64,000 nt of DNA. Source: Gluconacetobacter asukensis. GTDB lineage: Bacteria; Pseudomonadota; Alphaproteobacteria; Acetobacterales; Acetobacteraceae. The translations under genes were made by a program, and so were the position numbers. The stretch is from NCBI RefSeq assembly GCF_014174375.1, contig NZ_JABEQE010000007.1, forward strand, positions 124,001-188,000. The letters run 5' to 3'. Of the stretch, positions 1 through 12,976 are shown piece after piece (position 1 is the first letter of the stretch; the number at the start of each line of letters is the position of its first letter). Below the pieces are notes generated by a model. That model was given only the letters and a program-made list of their open reading frames with translations. It searched no databases and was not told the origin of the DNA.

Positions 1-1294
1 ATGCGGCGTGGCGCAGCGGGCAGGCCCGCTGGCGGATGTGGGCGTCGAAATCCTCGCGGAACAGCTTGAGGCCGCTGGCCAGCGGGGCCATGGCGCCCGG
101 TGCGTGCGCGCAGAAGGTGCGGCCCATGGGGCCGAGCATGCGGGCATGGTCGTGCAGCCGGTCCAGATCCTCGGGTTCGCCGGTGCCGTTCTCGATCGCA
201 TTCAGCAGGCGCTCGACCCATGGCAGCCCGTCGCGGCAGGGCGTGCACCAGCCGCAGGATTCCTGGGCGAAGAAATGTTCCAGATTATGCAGCATGCCGA
301 CTGGGCAGGTCCGGTCGTCCAGCAGGATGGCCAGGCCGGTGCCCAGCCGGCTGCCGGCCTTTTCCACGGCGCCATAGTCCATCGGTATGTCGATCTGTCC
401 GACGTCGAGGAATGCGGTGGAGGCGCCGCCGGGCAGCAGCGCGCGCAGCCGGTAGCCGTCGCGCATGCCGCCGGCATGGTCCTCGACGATCTCGCGCAGG
501 GGTGTGCCCATCGGCAGTTCCCACGCGCCGGGCCGGCGCACGCGGCCGCTGACGCCGTAGAGCTTGGTGCCGCTATCCGGGCCTAGGCCGAGCGAGACGA
601 ACCATTCCGCGCCGTTGGTGACGATGTGCGGCAGGTTGCAGAGCGTCTCGACATTGTTGACGACGCTGGGGGCGCCCCACAGGCCACCGACCTGCGGGAA
701 GGGCGGCTTGCTGCGCGGCTGCGCCCGGCGGCCTTCCAGCGCGGTCAGCAGCGCGGTTTCCTCGCCGCAGATATAGCGGCCGCCGCTGGCGTGGACGTGG
801 ATTTCGAACCCGAAGCCGGAGCCCAGGATGTTCTCGCCCAGCCATCCGACCTGCCTGGCTTCCGCGATTGCGCGGTTCAGCCGCTCCAGCGCCAGATGAT
901 ATTCGCCGCGCAGGAAGATCACGCCGTGGCCGGCCTGGATGGCGTAGCCGGCGATGATCATGCCTTCGATCAGTTGCAGAGGATTGCCTTCCAGAAGCAT
1001 TCGGTCCTTGAAAGTACCGGGCTCCATCTCGTCGGCGTTGGCGATCAGGTATTTGCGGCGGGTGGCGGCGGGGTCCTTAGGTACGAAGCTCCATTTCTGG
1101 CCGGTACCGAAGCCCGCCCCGCCGCGGCCGCGCAGTTTCGATGCGGTTACCATGTCGATCACCGCGTCCGGCGTCATGTCGCGCAGGGTGCGGCGGACTG
1201 CCTGCCAGCCGCCGGCGCGGCCATAGGCGGCGCAATCGGGCGGGCCGTCGGGCAGGCCGATCATGGCGGTGAGGGGGCGGTCGGAGATGGTCAT
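1..1294 (-). CDS. nuoF: NADH-quinone oxidoreductase subunit F (3' end cut by window edge)
   Basis: NADH-binding, FMN-carrying subunit of the peripheral arm of respiratory complex I; it takes electrons from NADH and passes them to the iron-sulfur chain. The translated minus strand shows the glycine-rich nucleotide motif GRGGAGF near residues 56-62 and the 4Fe-4S motif ESCGWCTPC with C347, C350 and C353, plus a fourth cysteine at C395 (FCAHAPG). It ends in the usual FREDFDAHI tail, so only a few residues are lost past position 1. The ATG at 1294 overlaps the nuoE stop in an ATGA junction, implying translational coupling. Upstream genes are nuoE, nuoCD, nuoB and nuoA; the rest of the operon should continue outside the window. 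I am confident of the identity; only the exact C-terminus is unseen. Confidence 0.95.
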   Translation of the reverse strand, partial: MTISDRPLTAMIGLPDGPPDCAAYGRAGGWQAVRRTLRDMTPDAVIDMVTASKLRGRGGAGFGTGQKWSFVPKDPAATRRKYLIANADEMEPGTFKDRMLLEGNPLQLIEGMIIAGYAIQAGHGVIFLRGEYHLALERLNRAIAEARQVGWLGENILGSGFGFEIHVHASGGRYICGEETALLTALEGRRAQPRSKPPFPQVGGLWGAPSVVNNVETLCNLPHIVTNGAEWFVSLGLGPDSGTKLYGVSGRVRRPGAWELPMGTPLREIVEDHAGGMRDGYRLRALLPGGASTAFLDVGQIDIPMDYGAVEKAGSRLGTGLAILLDDRTCPVGMLHNLEHFFAQESCGWCTPCRDGLPWVERLLNAIENGTGEPEDLDRLHDHARMLGPMGRTFCAHAPGAMAPLASGLKLFREDFDAHIRQRACPLRHAA

Positions 1295-1785
1295 GGCGTG
1301 GGGGCCCGCAGGGTGTCGGCCAGTTGCTCCGCCGTCTCGGCATTCAGGTCGCCATGCAGGGTCCGGTCCACCAGCATGGCCGGTGCGTGGTCGCAATGGC
1401 CGAGGCAGACGATCGGCAGCAGCGTGACCGCGCCATCCGCCGTGGTTTCGCCCGGCCGGATGCCCAGCCGGGCTTGCAGGCGCGCGCAGACCGCATCGCG
1501 GCCCATGATCCAGCAGGAGACGCTGTCGCACAGCAGGATGACGTGCCGCCCGACCGGGCGGCGGAAGATCAGGTTGAAATAGGTGGCGATACCGTCGAGA
1601 TCGGCTGGCGACATGCCGAGCAGGGATGCAGTTTCGGCCAGATGTGCGTCGCTGACCCAGCCGAAATGGTCCTGCACCATCGTCAGCGCGGAGACCGAGG
1701 CTGCGCGGGGCCGGTGCTCGGCCTGGGCGAGATCGGTGATCCGGGTCCGTAATGCGGGGGGGAGCGGGGCGTCAGCGGTCGACAT
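1291..1785 (-). CDS. nuoE: NADH-quinone oxidoreductase subunit E
   Basis: Thioredoxin-like subunit of complex I that binds a 2Fe-2S cluster next to the FMN of NuoF. The 164-residue protein has the expected four ligands in the pattern C86-x4-C91 and C127-x3-C131 (CDSVSC and CLGHC), and the helical N-terminal domain typical of the family ([13 protein letters not shown]). Its length is normal. The start at 1785 overlaps the end of nuoCD by 14 bases and the stop overlaps nuoF by 4 bases, so the three genes form one tightly coupled unit. Confidence 0.95.
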   Translation of the reverse strand: MSTADAPLPPALRTRITDLAQAEHRPRAASVSALTMVQDHFGWVSDAHLAETASLLGMSPADLDGIATYFNLIFRRPVGRHVILLCDSVSCWIMGRDAVCARLQARLGIRPGETTADGAVTLLPIVCLGHCDHAPAMLVDRTLHGDLNAETAEQLADTLRAPTP

Positions 1786-3553
1786 CGGCCATCACGAAAT
1801 CGATGCTGCCGATGATGGCGATCAGGTCGGCGATCATGGCGCCGCGGCTGATCAGCGGGATCATCTGCAGATGGGGGAAAGAGGGGGTACGGATGCGTGT
1901 GCGGTAGGACATCGTGCCGCCGTCGCTGATCAGGTGATACTGGTTGAGCCCCTTGGTGGCCTCGACGCAGCCGCGTGCCTCGCCGGGCGGAATCACCGGG
2001 CCCCAGCTCACGTTCAGGAAATGATGGATCAGGGTTTCGATGTCGTGCATCGTCCGCGCCCTGGGCGGCGGGGTGGTGAGCGGATGGTCCGCCTTGATCG
2101 GGCCGGCGGGCATGTTGTCGACGCATTGGCGGACGATGCGCAGGCTCTGGCGAATTTCGGCGATGTGTACCACCACGCGGTCGTAGCAATCGCCGTTCGT
2201 GGCCGTCGGGATATCGAATTCGAGCTGGTCGTAGCAGGCATAGGGCGCGCGGCGGCGGTAATCCCATTCCAGCCCGCAGGCACGCAGGCCGGGGCCGGTG
2301 ACGCCCCATTCGATCGCCTCGCGCAGCGTGTAGGCGCCGACGCCCTTTGTGCGCGCGCGGAAAATGCCGTTGCGCATCACCATTTTCTCGTATTCGTCGA
2401 GGCGTTTCGGCAGATAGTCGAGAAAGGTGCGGATCAGCCCGTCCCAGCCGGTCGGCAGATCCATCGCGACGCCGCCGATACGGAAGAAGGCCGGATGCAT
2501 GCGAAAGCCGCAGATGGCTTCGATGATCTCGAACACCCGCTCGCGGTCGGTGAACATGTAGAATACGGGCGAAAGCTGGCCGACATCCTGGCTCATGGTG
2601 CCGTAGAACACCAGGTGGCTGGCGATGCGGAACAGTTCCGCCAGCATCACGCGGATCATCTGCGCCCGGGGGGGCACCTGAATGCCCGCCAGCGTTTCCA
2701 CTGCCATGACGTAAGGGAAATTGTTCATCACGCCGCCCAGATAATCGACGCGATCGGTGTAGGGGATGTAGCTGTGCCAGGATTGGCGCTCGCCCATTTT
2801 CTCGGCGCCGCGATGGTGAAAGCCGATATCGGGCACGGCATCGACGATGCGTTCGCCCTCCAGTTGCAGCACGATGCGGAACACGCCGTGCACGCTGGGA
2901 TGGTTGGGGCCGAGATTGAGGAACATGAAATCGGTGTTCGCCGAATGGCGCCGCATGCCCCACTGGCCGGGATCGAAACGCAGGGCTTCCTGCTCGCGCT
3001 TCTCCTGGTCCTCGGTCAGGCTGTAGGGCGGCATTTCCGTGGCGCGGGCGTAATGGTCCTTGCGCAGCGGGTGGCCGACCCATGTTGGCGGCGTCAGGAT
3101 ACGGCGCTGGAACGGGTGCCCGTCGAAGACGATGCCGAACAGGTCCCAGGCCTCGCATTCGTACCAGTTCGCGTTCGGCCACAGGTCGGTGATGGTGGGG
3201 GCGTGCGGGCGGTCTTCCGGCAGCGGCACCTTCACGCGCAGTTCGTCGCCGGCGTCGGCGAAGGAGAGCAGGTGATAGACCAGGGTGAAGGCGGATGCGG
3301 GCTGGTCGCCGCGATGCGTGCGCTCGCGCTCGTCGACCACCGTCAGGTCGAAGAGCATACGGAGGGCTGTGTCCGGTTGTTTCAGGCGGGCGAGGGCATC
3401 ATGCACATCCTGCCGCGCGATCCAGACCGTCGGCACGCCGTCGCGTGTTGCTTCGATGGTCAGGATTGCTGGCGTGGGGGCGTGTGTCAGCTGCGCGAAC
3501 ATGGTGTCGGGCGCGCGAAGATCGGCCGGCCGGGGTGGGGTGGCCACGATCAT
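1772..3553 (-). CDS. nuoCD: NADH-quinone oxidoreductase subunit C/D fusion
   Basis: Single 593-residue protein combining the NuoC (about residues 30-190) and NuoD (about 200-593) subunits of complex I. NuoC signatures include [18 protein letters not shown] and LTPPTW; NuoD signatures include [11 protein letters not shown] and [12 protein letters not shown], with the quinone-site histidines retained. NuoD lines the quinone pocket with NuoB. The fused form is the arrangement of the E. coli-type nuo operon; many alphaproteobacteria have separate nuoC and nuoD. The ATG at 3553 follows the nuoB stop by 12 bases. The proline-rich first 12 residues are unusual, and a downstream start (Met18) cannot be excluded. 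Confidence 0.95.
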   Translation of the reverse strand: MIVATPPRPADLRAPDTMFAQLTHAPTPAILTIEATRDGVPTVWIARQDVHDALARLKQPDTALRMLFDLTVVDERERTHRGDQPASAFTLVYHLLSFADAGDELRVKVPLPEDRPHAPTITDLWPNANWYECEAWDLFGIVFDGHPFQRRILTPPTWVGHPLRKDHYARATEMPPYSLTEDQEKREQEALRFDPGQWGMRRHSANTDFMFLNLGPNHPSVHGVFRIVLQLEGERIVDAVPDIGFHHRGAEKMGERQSWHSYIPYTDRVDYLGGVMNNFPYVMAVETLAGIQVPPRAQMIRVMLAELFRIASHLVFYGTMSQDVGQLSPVFYMFTDRERVFEIIEAICGFRMHPAFFRIGGVAMDLPTGWDGLIRTFLDYLPKRLDEYEKMVMRNGIFRARTKGVGAYTLREAIEWGVTGPGLRACGLEWDYRRRAPYACYDQLEFDIPTATNGDCYDRVVVHIAEIRQSLRIVRQCVDNMPAGPIKADHPLTTPPPRARTMHDIETLIHHFLNVSWGPVIPPGEARGCVEATKGLNQYHLISDGGTMSYRTRIRTPSFPHLQMIPLISRGAMIADLIAIIGSIDFVMADVDR

Positions 3554-3565
3554 CGTCGCCTCCGT

Positions 3566-4207
3566 TCAGAGCGCGTCGGGGGAGCGGAGGTCGCGCGCCG
3601 CACGGCGCACGTCGCGCTTGGCGTCGCGCATGCTGGGTGGTGTGACGCGTTCGATGCCTTGCGGGCCGACCATCCAGCTCAGCGGGCGCCGTTGGGTGCC
3701 GATGGCGTTCTGCAACAGCATCAGCCCTTCCAGCAGCGCGTCGGGGCGCGGCGGGCAGCCGGGCACGTAGACATCGACCGGCAGGAAGGAATCCACGCCT
3801 TGCACCACGCTGTAGATGTCGTACATGCCGCCTGAATTGGCGCAGGAACCCATCGAGATGACCCAGCGTGGCTCCAGCATCTGATCGTAGAGATACTTGA
3901 TGATCGGAGCCATTTTTACGAACACGGTGCCGGAGATGACGATCAGGTCGGCCTCGCGCGGGGTGGCGCGCAGCACTTCAGACCCGAAACGGGCGATGTC
4001 GTATTTGCTGGTGAAGGCCGTCGCCATTTCGACGTAGCAGCAGGAGAGGCCGAAATTGAACGGCCAGATCGAATTCTTCTGGCCCCAGGACACGAAATCC
4101 TGCAGGCGGCCCATGACCAGGTTGCGACGGACCGTCTCGGTCACGGTCGGGTTCTCCGGTCGCGCGGAGGCCGGGGCGGCCGAGGCCGAGGTCAGGGACC
4201 AGCGCAT
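3566..4207 (-). CDS. nuoB: NADH-quinone oxidoreductase subunit B
   Basis: Complex I subunit carrying the terminal 4Fe-4S cluster N2, which reduces quinone. The 213-residue product has tandem cysteines C56-C57 in [12 protein letters not shown]122 in MGSCANSGG and C151 in VPGCPPRP, the full N2 ligand set. I chose the ATG at 4207, two bases past the nuoA stop, giving a normal-length protein. A longer open frame reaches to 4612, but that extension lies over nuoA and is not NuoB-like. The Ser/Ala/Pro-rich first 20 residues are a variable tail seen in this family. Confidence 0.95.
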   Translation of the reverse strand: MRWSLTSASAAPASARPENPTVTETVRRNLVMGRLQDFVSWGQKNSIWPFNFGLSCCYVEMATAFTSKYDIARFGSEVLRATPREADLIVISGTVFVKMAPIIKYLYDQMLEPRWVISMGSCANSGGMYDIYSVVQGVDSFLPVDVYVPGCPPRPDALLEGLMLLQNAIGTQRRPLSWMVGPQGIERVTPPSMRDAKRDVRRAARDLRSPDAL

Positions 4208-4209
4208 GC

Positions 4210-4626
4210 CTATGATACCTTTCGGGTCAGACGCTGCGTGGGGCCCCATTCCAGGCCCCCGCTGCGCCACAGATAGGCCAGTGCGATACCGAGGAAGATC
4301 GTGAACAGAAGTACTGCGCCGTAGCCTTGCCACCCGGCCTGCCGCACGATCGGAGCCCATGAGAACAGGAAGACCGCCTCGGCATCGAAGATCACGAAGA
4401 ACACGGCGATCAGATAATATTGCACCGGCAGGCGCAGATGGGCCGAGCCCACGGGCAGGATGCCGGATTCGAACGGCAGGTTCATCGACGCGCCACGGGC
4501 GGGGCCGACACGCCGGTTGCCGGTGACGGAAGCCAGGGCCAGCATCGCCGACAGCAGGGCTGCGATGGCGATGGCATAGAGCATCAGGGGATGCAGCGCG
4601 CAGAAGCTCCACATGGACAACACCAT
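4210..4626 (-). CDS. nuoA: NADH-quinone oxidoreductase subunit A
   Basis: Small membrane subunit of complex I. The 138-residue product has three predicted transmembrane segments (about 14-34, 68-88 and 100-120), and the conserved [12 protein letters not shown] loop and [12 protein letters not shown] motif that contact the quinone-site region. It is the first gene of the nuo run seen here. The start is uncertain: ATG at 4626 or the in-frame ATG at 4614 (MWSFCALHP); neither has a strong Shine-Dalgarno. Only 67 bases separate it from the end of the upstream efflux gene on the same strand, so the nuo promoter is either in that short gap or inside the preceding gene. Confidence 0.9.
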   Translation of the reverse strand: MVLSMWSFCALHPLMLYAIAIAALLSAMLALASVTGNRRVGPARGASMNLPFESGILPVGSAHLRLPVQYYLIAVFFVIFDAEAVFLFSWAPIVRQAGWQGYGAVLLFTIFLGIALAYLWRSGGLEWGPTQRLTRKVS

Positions 4627-4693
4627 CGGGTTGTCGCGGCAGAACGTGTGCCGCGGATGCCGGGTTGCAGGGTGGGAAATCTTTGCCGAATAT

Positions 4694-6118
4694 TTAACGG
4701 TCTTGTGGAGTGCGCCAGCCGTTCGCCTGCCATCCGCCGCCCATGGCGCGTACGAGGTCGATCCCTGCCACCAGGCGGCGGGTGGTGATGGTGATCATGT
4801 CCTGGCGTGCCTGTAGCTCTGCGGTCTGGGCGATGACGACCTGGAGATAATCCACTGCGCCTTCGCGATACTGGATGCTTGCCAACTGGTTGGTTCGGGC
4901 GGCGGCGGAGACGGCCTCCTCCTGTCGTGCGGAGGCGTCAGCCAGGTGGTTGAGCAGGGCGAGCTGGTCTTCGACCTCGCGGAAGGCGTTGAGTGTGGTC
5001 TGGCGGTCATTCGCCGCGGCTTCGGCATAGGCGGCGTGCATGGCCGCCAGGTCGGCGAAGCGGCGGCCGCCGTCGAAAACGGCCAGCGTTGCCAGTGCCG
5101 GGCCGAGGGCCCACACGCCCGTCCCGGCCGATAGCAGCATGCCCGTTGTCGTTGCCGACCCGCCCGATGCGCCGAGGGTGATGGTGGGGAAGAAGGCCGC
5201 GCGTGCGATGCCGATCCGCGCGTTCGCCGCCGCCATGCGCCGCTCGGCGGCGGCGACGTCCGGGCGGCGTTGCAGCAGGGCGGATGGGGCTGTGACGGGA
5301 ATGACCGGCACGGGGTCCGTGGCGCTGGTCGGGGGGAGGGAGAACAGGGACGGTTCCTCGCCGATCAGCACGGCGATGGCGTGTTCGGTCAGGGCGCGAT
5401 CGGCCACCTGCTGGTCCAGTTGGGATTGGACCGAGGCCAGTTGGGTGCGGGCGCGGCCGACATCGAGTTCGCTTGCTGCGCCGCCGGTAAAGCGGGTGGT
5501 CGTCAGGTCCAGCGCCGCCTGATAGGCGGCAATCGTGCGGCGCAGGACGTCGATCCGTGCGTCCAGCCCGCGAAGCTGGAAATAATCCTCGCCCAGTTCG
5601 GCTTCCAGGCTGAGGCGCATGGCGGCGAGATCGGCGGCGCTGGCCTGGGCCTCGGACCGTGCTGCGGCAACGAGGTTGCGGATGCGGCCCCAGAGATCGG
5701 GCTCCCACGAAATGGTGCCGCCGGCGGCGTAGGTGCGATAATCGAAACGATTGCCGGTCTGGGCGAATACGGCGCGTTCGCGCTCGGCGCTGGAGGAGGC
5801 GTCGATCTGGGGAAAGAATTCGGCCCGCGCGCGCCGCACCAGGGCGCGGGCCTGGTCGTATCGCGCCACCGCCGCCGCAAGTTGGGGACTGTTATGTTCG
5901 ATCCGGGCTTCCAGCGCGTTCAGCCTGTCGTCCGCCATGATTGTCCACCAGTTCGGGCGGCCGGCCGTGTCTGCCGGTTGTGCCGGGGTCCAGGGGCCGC
6001 TTTCCTTGAAGGCCGGGAGGGTAGGAGGAGCGGGTTTGTGGTAGTCGGGCGCCAGGTTGCAGGCAGAAAGCAGCGTCAAGGTGAGAAGCAGGGCTCTGCC
6101 CCGGGAATCAGGTGCCAT
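4694..6118 (-). CDS. RND efflux outer-membrane lipoprotein (NodT/OprM family)
   Basis: Outer-membrane exit channel of a tripartite efflux pump. The 474-residue protein begins with a lipoprotein signal ending in LLSAC (lipidated Cys20), followed by the family motif NLAPDYHKPAPP and the two repeated TolC-type domains. LLQRRPDVAAAERRMAAANA and EDYFQLRGLDARI are typical of the NodT group. Its ATG at 6118 overlaps the adaptor stop by 11 bases, so it is the third gene of the pump operon. Substrate cannot be read from the sequence. Confidence 0.92.
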   Translation of the reverse strand: MAPDSRGRALLLTLTLLSACNLAPDYHKPAPPTLPAFKESGPWTPAQPADTAGRPNWWTIMADDRLNALEARIEHNSPQLAAAVARYDQARALVRRARAEFFPQIDASSSAERERAVFAQTGNRFDYRTYAAGGTISWEPDLWGRIRNLVAAARSEAQASAADLAAMRLSLEAELGEDYFQLRGLDARIDVLRRTIAAYQAALDLTTTRFTGGAASELDVGRARTQLASVQSQLDQQVADRALTEHAIAVLIGEEPSLFSLPPTSATDPVPVIPVTAPSALLQRRPDVAAAERRMAAANARIGIARAAFFPTITLGASGGSATTTGMLLSAGTGVWALGPALATLAVFDGGRRFADLAAMHAAYAEAAANDRQTTLNAFREVEDQLALLNHLADASARQEEAVSAAARTNQLASIQYREGAVDYLQVVIAQTAELQARQDMITITTRRLVAGIDLVRAMGGGWQANGWRTPQDR

Positions 6119-7299
6119 GCGTGGTGTCCTGCGGCCGGACTTCGTCGCCGTCGCGCAGATCGTCCCTGGGATTGTCGATGACGGCGCTTTGCGGTGGCAG
6201 ACCCGTGACCTCCAGCTCGGTGCCGAAATCGGTCACGATGGTGATGGGCTGGATCTTTACATGGTGGCTGGAATCCATCGTCGCGACAGTGGTGCCGTCG
6301 CGCCGGAACAGCAGGCTGCTGGCGGGCACGCGGACGGGGGAGGATGCGGTGCCGGCAGTGGCATCGGTGCCGGGGAAGGTGAAGGCGATCTGGGCATAGG
6401 CGCCCGGTTTCAGCAGGTTTTCGCCATTGTCGTAGACAAGCTGCACCAGCATGGCCCCGGATTGGGGATCGACGGCGTTCGATGAGCGGATGAGGTGGGC
6501 CTGGAAGGTGCGGCCGGGGTAATCGGGTACCGTGAAAGCGACCACCATGCCGTCCTGTATCCGGGCGGCATAGGATTGGGGCACGCTGACATAGAGGCGC
6601 AGCCTGGCGACATCGGAAACAGTGAAGAGCGGCTGGGCCGCCGAGGTGCCGGCGACGATCAAGGCGCCGATATCGGTGGCGCGGCTGGTCACGATGCCGG
6701 TGAACGGCGCCATGATGTGTTTGAAGCCAGAGAGGGTTTCCAGCCGCTCCACCTCGGCCGCTGCCTCGTGGCGCGTGGCCTCGCTAGCGGCGAAATTGCC
6801 CCTTCGTTCGTCGGTTTCCTGCTGGGACACCGCGTTCTGCGCATTGAGGCGGTCCCAGCGGCGGGTGGTGATGCGGGCGAGGTCGCGCTGGGCGGTGCGG
6901 GTTGCCAGTGCGGCGCGGGCGGCGGCGAGTTGCTGGTCCACGTCGGGCGTGTCGATGTCCGCCAGCAACTGGCCCTGCTGCACCTTTTGCCCGATATCGA
7001 CATACCAGCGGCGCAGATAGCCGTTGGTCCGGGCGTAGACGGGCGCGCTGTACCAGGCTTGCAACCGTCCGGGCAGGACCAGCCTGTCGGGTGCCATGCC
7101 GCCCGGATGGACGATGGTCACCGTCGGGATTGTGGCGGCCAGTGTTTCCGCATGAAGCTGGTGGCGGGCATGCAGGCGCAACAGCGTGCCCGCCACCAGG
7201 ACCAGCGCGAATAGCGACGCGGCGATCAGGACGAACCGGCCGAGCCGGGGGGATGGTCTGTCGCCTTGTGTCTGTGTCTCCGTCTGTGTCGGGGCGGGG

Positions 7300-7307
<8 letters not shown>
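6108..7307 (-). CDS. RND efflux periplasmic adaptor (membrane fusion protein)
   Basis: Links the inner-membrane pump to the outer-membrane channel. The protein has one N-terminal membrane anchor (RFVLIAASLFALVLVAG), then the biotinyl-lipoyl-like half motif (QGQLLADIDTPDVDQQL), an alpha-helical hairpin, the beta-barrel entry IMAPFTGIVTSRATDIGALI and a C-terminal membrane-proximal domain. I chose ATG 7307 (MPDPAPTQ), which overlaps the pump stop by 8 bases; an in-frame ATG at 7322 would add MKHPP. It sits between the pump and channel genes and is probably coupled to both. Confidence 0.9.
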
Positions 7308-10470
<3,163 letters not shown>

Positions 10471-10935
10471 GACCGCGCGGTGCGGGCGTGCGGCCGATCC
10501 GGTGGAAGTGCCTCGCAGGGTGTCCTCTCCGGCGCGTGCCCTTTCCCGGCAACGCGCCGCCCGCTAGTCCTCCGGTCCTGCATCAAGCGGCATCTTTCCA
10601 TGGTCCGGCGTAAGGAAGCTTGGCATGTGGGCATGGTTGCCCGCCAACAGTTGATATAGCTGCCGGCGGCAGAGGAAAGTTCGTCAATTGCGAGCGATCA
10701 CGATGAATTTTACAGGCGGTTTGAAGAGTCGCCTGCGGCGGAATGAGGAAAGGAGCGTGCTACCGTCTGGTCCGCATCGCAGGTGCCTTAGAACGGTCGG
10801 CATGATCGCACTTTTATGGAAGAACGCATGGATAAGGACGGCGTATGGGATTCGGCACGCGTGCGGAGACCGGCCGTCGTCGACCCGGGTCATGCATGAT
10901 GAAAATGACGATGTGGGGCGAGGGCCTGTGCACCT
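10471..10935. other. Gap upstream of the RND operon
   Basis: 465 bases with no convincing gene; short open frames here have no ribosome site or family resemblance. It must hold the promoter of the pump operon (transcribed leftward). A 13-base odd palindrome CTGCCGGCGGCAG lies at 10660-10672 and could be an operator or chance in GC-rich DNA. Confidence 0.4.
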
Positions 10936-11475
10936 TCATTTTGAGCGGATGACGGCGCGTGATTCCTGATTTTCGGTGTCCACGCTGATACGTTGGTAAA
11001 CCGCCAGAGACAGGACGACGATCGTTGCTGTCACGAGAAGCCCGATGGGATAGAAAATCTGCTGGATATGTTCCCTGCTGACTTCGAAGACTGACACCAG
11101 ACCCTCGATGAAAACGGCGATGATGATCGTTGTGATGAATTTTGTGAGGCTCAGGCGCGCTTCGAGAGGCGAGACCTTGACGCGGCTTTGAATGACTTCC
11201 TCTTCCATGAAATATTTTGCCACGTCGAATACGGCGATGGCGATAACGACATAGCTGATGGCAAGAAGAAGGGCGTCGCGTCCTTCGTGCCAGGAGGTCA
11301 GCAGCGTAAACAGCAGATTGAATACACCGTAGAAGATGAGTCCCAGGGACAGGATCATCAGCATGACACTTGCAGTACCGAAGGCGGCGCGGGAAACTTT
11401 CTTTAATGTGCCTTCGTAGGTGATCGACATTTCCTGACCCGACCTTGTTGGGATGATCTGCATCATCATGCTCAA
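10936..11475 (-). CDS. Hypothetical four-helix membrane protein
   Basis: A 179-residue protein with four hydrophobic segments (about 35-60, 70-90, 112-132 and 142-162) and an acidic patch (MEEEVIQSRVKVSPLEARLSL) between helices 2 and 3. I do not recognise a family with certainty; the size and topology recall PsiE-like small membrane proteins. The start at 11475 lies in an ATG-rich stretch; an alternative start at 11430 (MSITYEGTLKK) has AGGA directly next to it, too close to be an ideal ribosome site. It stands alone between the efflux operon and a hydrolase on the other strand. Confidence 0.7.
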   Translation of the reverse strand: MSMMMQIIPTRSGQEMSITYEGTLKKVSRAAFGTASVMLMILSLGLIFYGVFNLLFTLLTSWHEGRDALLLAISYVVIAIAVFDVAKYFMEEEVIQSRVKVSPLEARLSLTKFITTIIIAVFIEGLVSVFEVSREHIQQIFYPIGLLVTATIVVLSLAVYQRISVDTENQESRAVIRSK

Positions 11476-11653
11476 TGATGAATCGACGGCTGGATGTTAA
11501 CCGGCTCTTCCTGGTCGTTTCCGCTGGCCTTCACATGTGGGAAGCGCCCCCTTGGCACGCGCCAGACTTCAACGCCGCATATGGCCGACAGTTCGACCTT
11601 GCATGCATCGGGGGCGTTGAGCGCCCGCTGGGCGGACGCGCGTGGCGGTCGGT

Positions 11654-11755
11654 ATGACCGTCTGGCCGCGCCAGCTTCTCATGACGCTGGCGATGCGAAC
11701 GATCATCCGCTGGATCGCAAGAGCGTTCATATCGTTATTCTGGCGGGCGCCGTGA
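11654..11755 (+). CDS. Possible 33-residue hydrophobic, arginine-rich peptide
   Basis: Short open frame starting MTVWPRQLLMTLAMR and ending FISLFWRAP. It would be a single amphipathic or membrane-inserted helix with basic residues at both ends. The ribosome site is weak. It lies in the otherwise empty 318-base gap between the four-helix protein and the hydrolase. Included because it resembles in size and character the small ORF at 18522-18623; it may be chance. Confidence 0.22.
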   Translation: MTVWPRQLLMTLAMRTIIRWIARAFISLFWRAP

Positions 11756-11793
11756 ACAGGTCTTCCGGCCCTTGATATCGGGGAGTTCCTATC

Positions 11794-12831
11794 ATGTCCT
11801 GCATGCCTTTGCGCAATCGGGGGCGCCGCCGCTTTCTCGGCTTTGCGGCCCTTTCCACCGCTGCGTTCGATCTGGGTATGTTCGGTCGCCCTGCGCGTGC
11901 GGCGACGCGATCGGCCAGTCGGCCGGCGGCTATGTCTGCTCTACCGGCGCCTCGGCAGATCGATGCCGGCCCCTTGTCCGTCGGCTATGTCGAAATGGGG
12001 CCGGCGGATGGCCCCGTTGTCATGCTGCTGCACGGCTGGCCCTATGACATCCACAGTTTTGCGGAAGTCGCGCCCATGCTCGCCGCAGATGGTTATCGCG
12101 TGGTCGTCCCGTATTTGCGCGGATATGGTACGACTATATTCCGTTCGGCGGCCACGCCTCGGAACGCGCAGCAGGCAGCCCTTGCGACCGATGCCATTGC
12201 GCTGATGGATGCGCTGGCTATTCGCAGGGCGATCTTCGCCGGGTTCGACTGGGGAGCCAGGACAGCGGACTGTGTTGCCGCCCTGTGGCCGGAGCGGTGC
12301 ATCGGACTGGTCTCGGTCAGCGGCTATCTGATCGGCAGCCAGAGGGCCAACGCAGTGCCGTTGGCGCCGAAGGCCGAACTATCCTGGTGGTATCAATTCT
12401 ATTTCGCGACCGAGCGCGGGCGGCTGGGCTATGCCCGCAACACGAAGGACTTCAACCGGCTGATCTGGCAGCTTGCTTCCCCGAGATGGAATTTCGACGA
12501 CGCGACCTACGATCGTTCGGCCCGTGCCTTCGAGAATCCAGACCATGTTGCCGTCGTGATTCATAATTATCGCTGGCGTCTCGGCCTTGCGGAAGGGGAG
12601 GCGCGCTATGATGCGATCGAGACCCGGCTTGCGGCCTTTCCGTCCATTACCGTGCCCGCCATCACGATGGAAGGGGATGCCAACGGCGCGCCGCACCCGG
12701 CGCCCGAGACCTATCGGGCGCGCTTCGCCGGGCGCTACGCACACCGCCTGATCTCGGGTGGGGTCGGCCATAATCTGCCGCAGGAGGCACCAGCTTCCTT
12801 CGCGGATGCCATTCGTGCGGTTGCAGCGTGA
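11794..12831 (+). CDS. Tat-exported alpha/beta hydrolase, epoxide hydrolase-like
   Basis: A 345-residue hydrolase with a twin-arginine signal (RRRFLGFAALSTAAF, residues 11-25) ending near ARA, so it should act in the periplasm. The fold has the oxyanion motif HGWP (80-83), a nucleophile elbow GFDWGA with Asp152 and a C-terminal catalytic His326 (GVGHNLPQE). An Asp nucleophile is the pattern of epoxide hydrolases and haloalkane dehalogenases rather than esterases. A ribosome site GGGGAG precedes the ATG. Neighbours do not suggest a pathway, and the substrate is unknown. Confidence 0.85.
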   Translation: MSCMPLRNRGRRRFLGFAALSTAAFDLGMFGRPARAATRSASRPAAMSALPAPRQIDAGPLSVGYVEMGPADGPVVMLLHGWPYDIHSFAEVAPMLAADGYRVVVPYLRGYGTTIFRSAATPRNAQQAALATDAIALMDALAIRRAIFAGFDWGARTADCVAALWPERCIGLVSVSGYLIGSQRANAVPLAPKAELSWWYQFYFATERGRLGYARNTKDFNRLIWQLASPRWNFDDATYDRSARAFENPDHVAVVIHNYRWRLGLAEGEARYDAIETRLAAFPSITVPAITMEGDANGAPHPAPETYRARFAGRYAHRLISGGVGHNLPQEAPASFADAIRAVAA

Positions 12832-12911
12832 CAATGCGCACGACATCCGAAAGGATCATGCGCCGACAGGCATGGTCTCCCGGGCCAGGGTGCGGCCAGA
12901 GCCTGGAGCCC

Positions 12912-12945
12912 GGAATCTTCCGCCATGCGAGAGGAAAGATTCTGG
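12912..12945. terminator. Possible bidirectional hairpin
   Basis: Arms GAATCTTCC and GGAAAGATTC (one bulged base) separated by 11 bases, in the short gap between the convergent hydrolase and export-lipoprotein genes. There is no U-tract, so termination is only suggested by position. Confidence 0.3.
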
Positions 12946-12976
12946 CGTTCCAGGGCCTGTTGTCACCGATGGTGCA

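Noticed and set aside
1583-3835. Long plus-strand open frame (750 residues) across nuoCD and nuoB
   Set aside because: Antisense shadow of clearly conserved complex I genes; composition (many His, Gln, Arg, Asp) is typical of reverse-frame translation in GC-rich DNA.
10688-10969. 93-residue plus-strand frame upstream of the four-helix membrane protein
   Set aside because: No ribosome site, overlaps the end of the minus-strand gene and has shadow-like composition.
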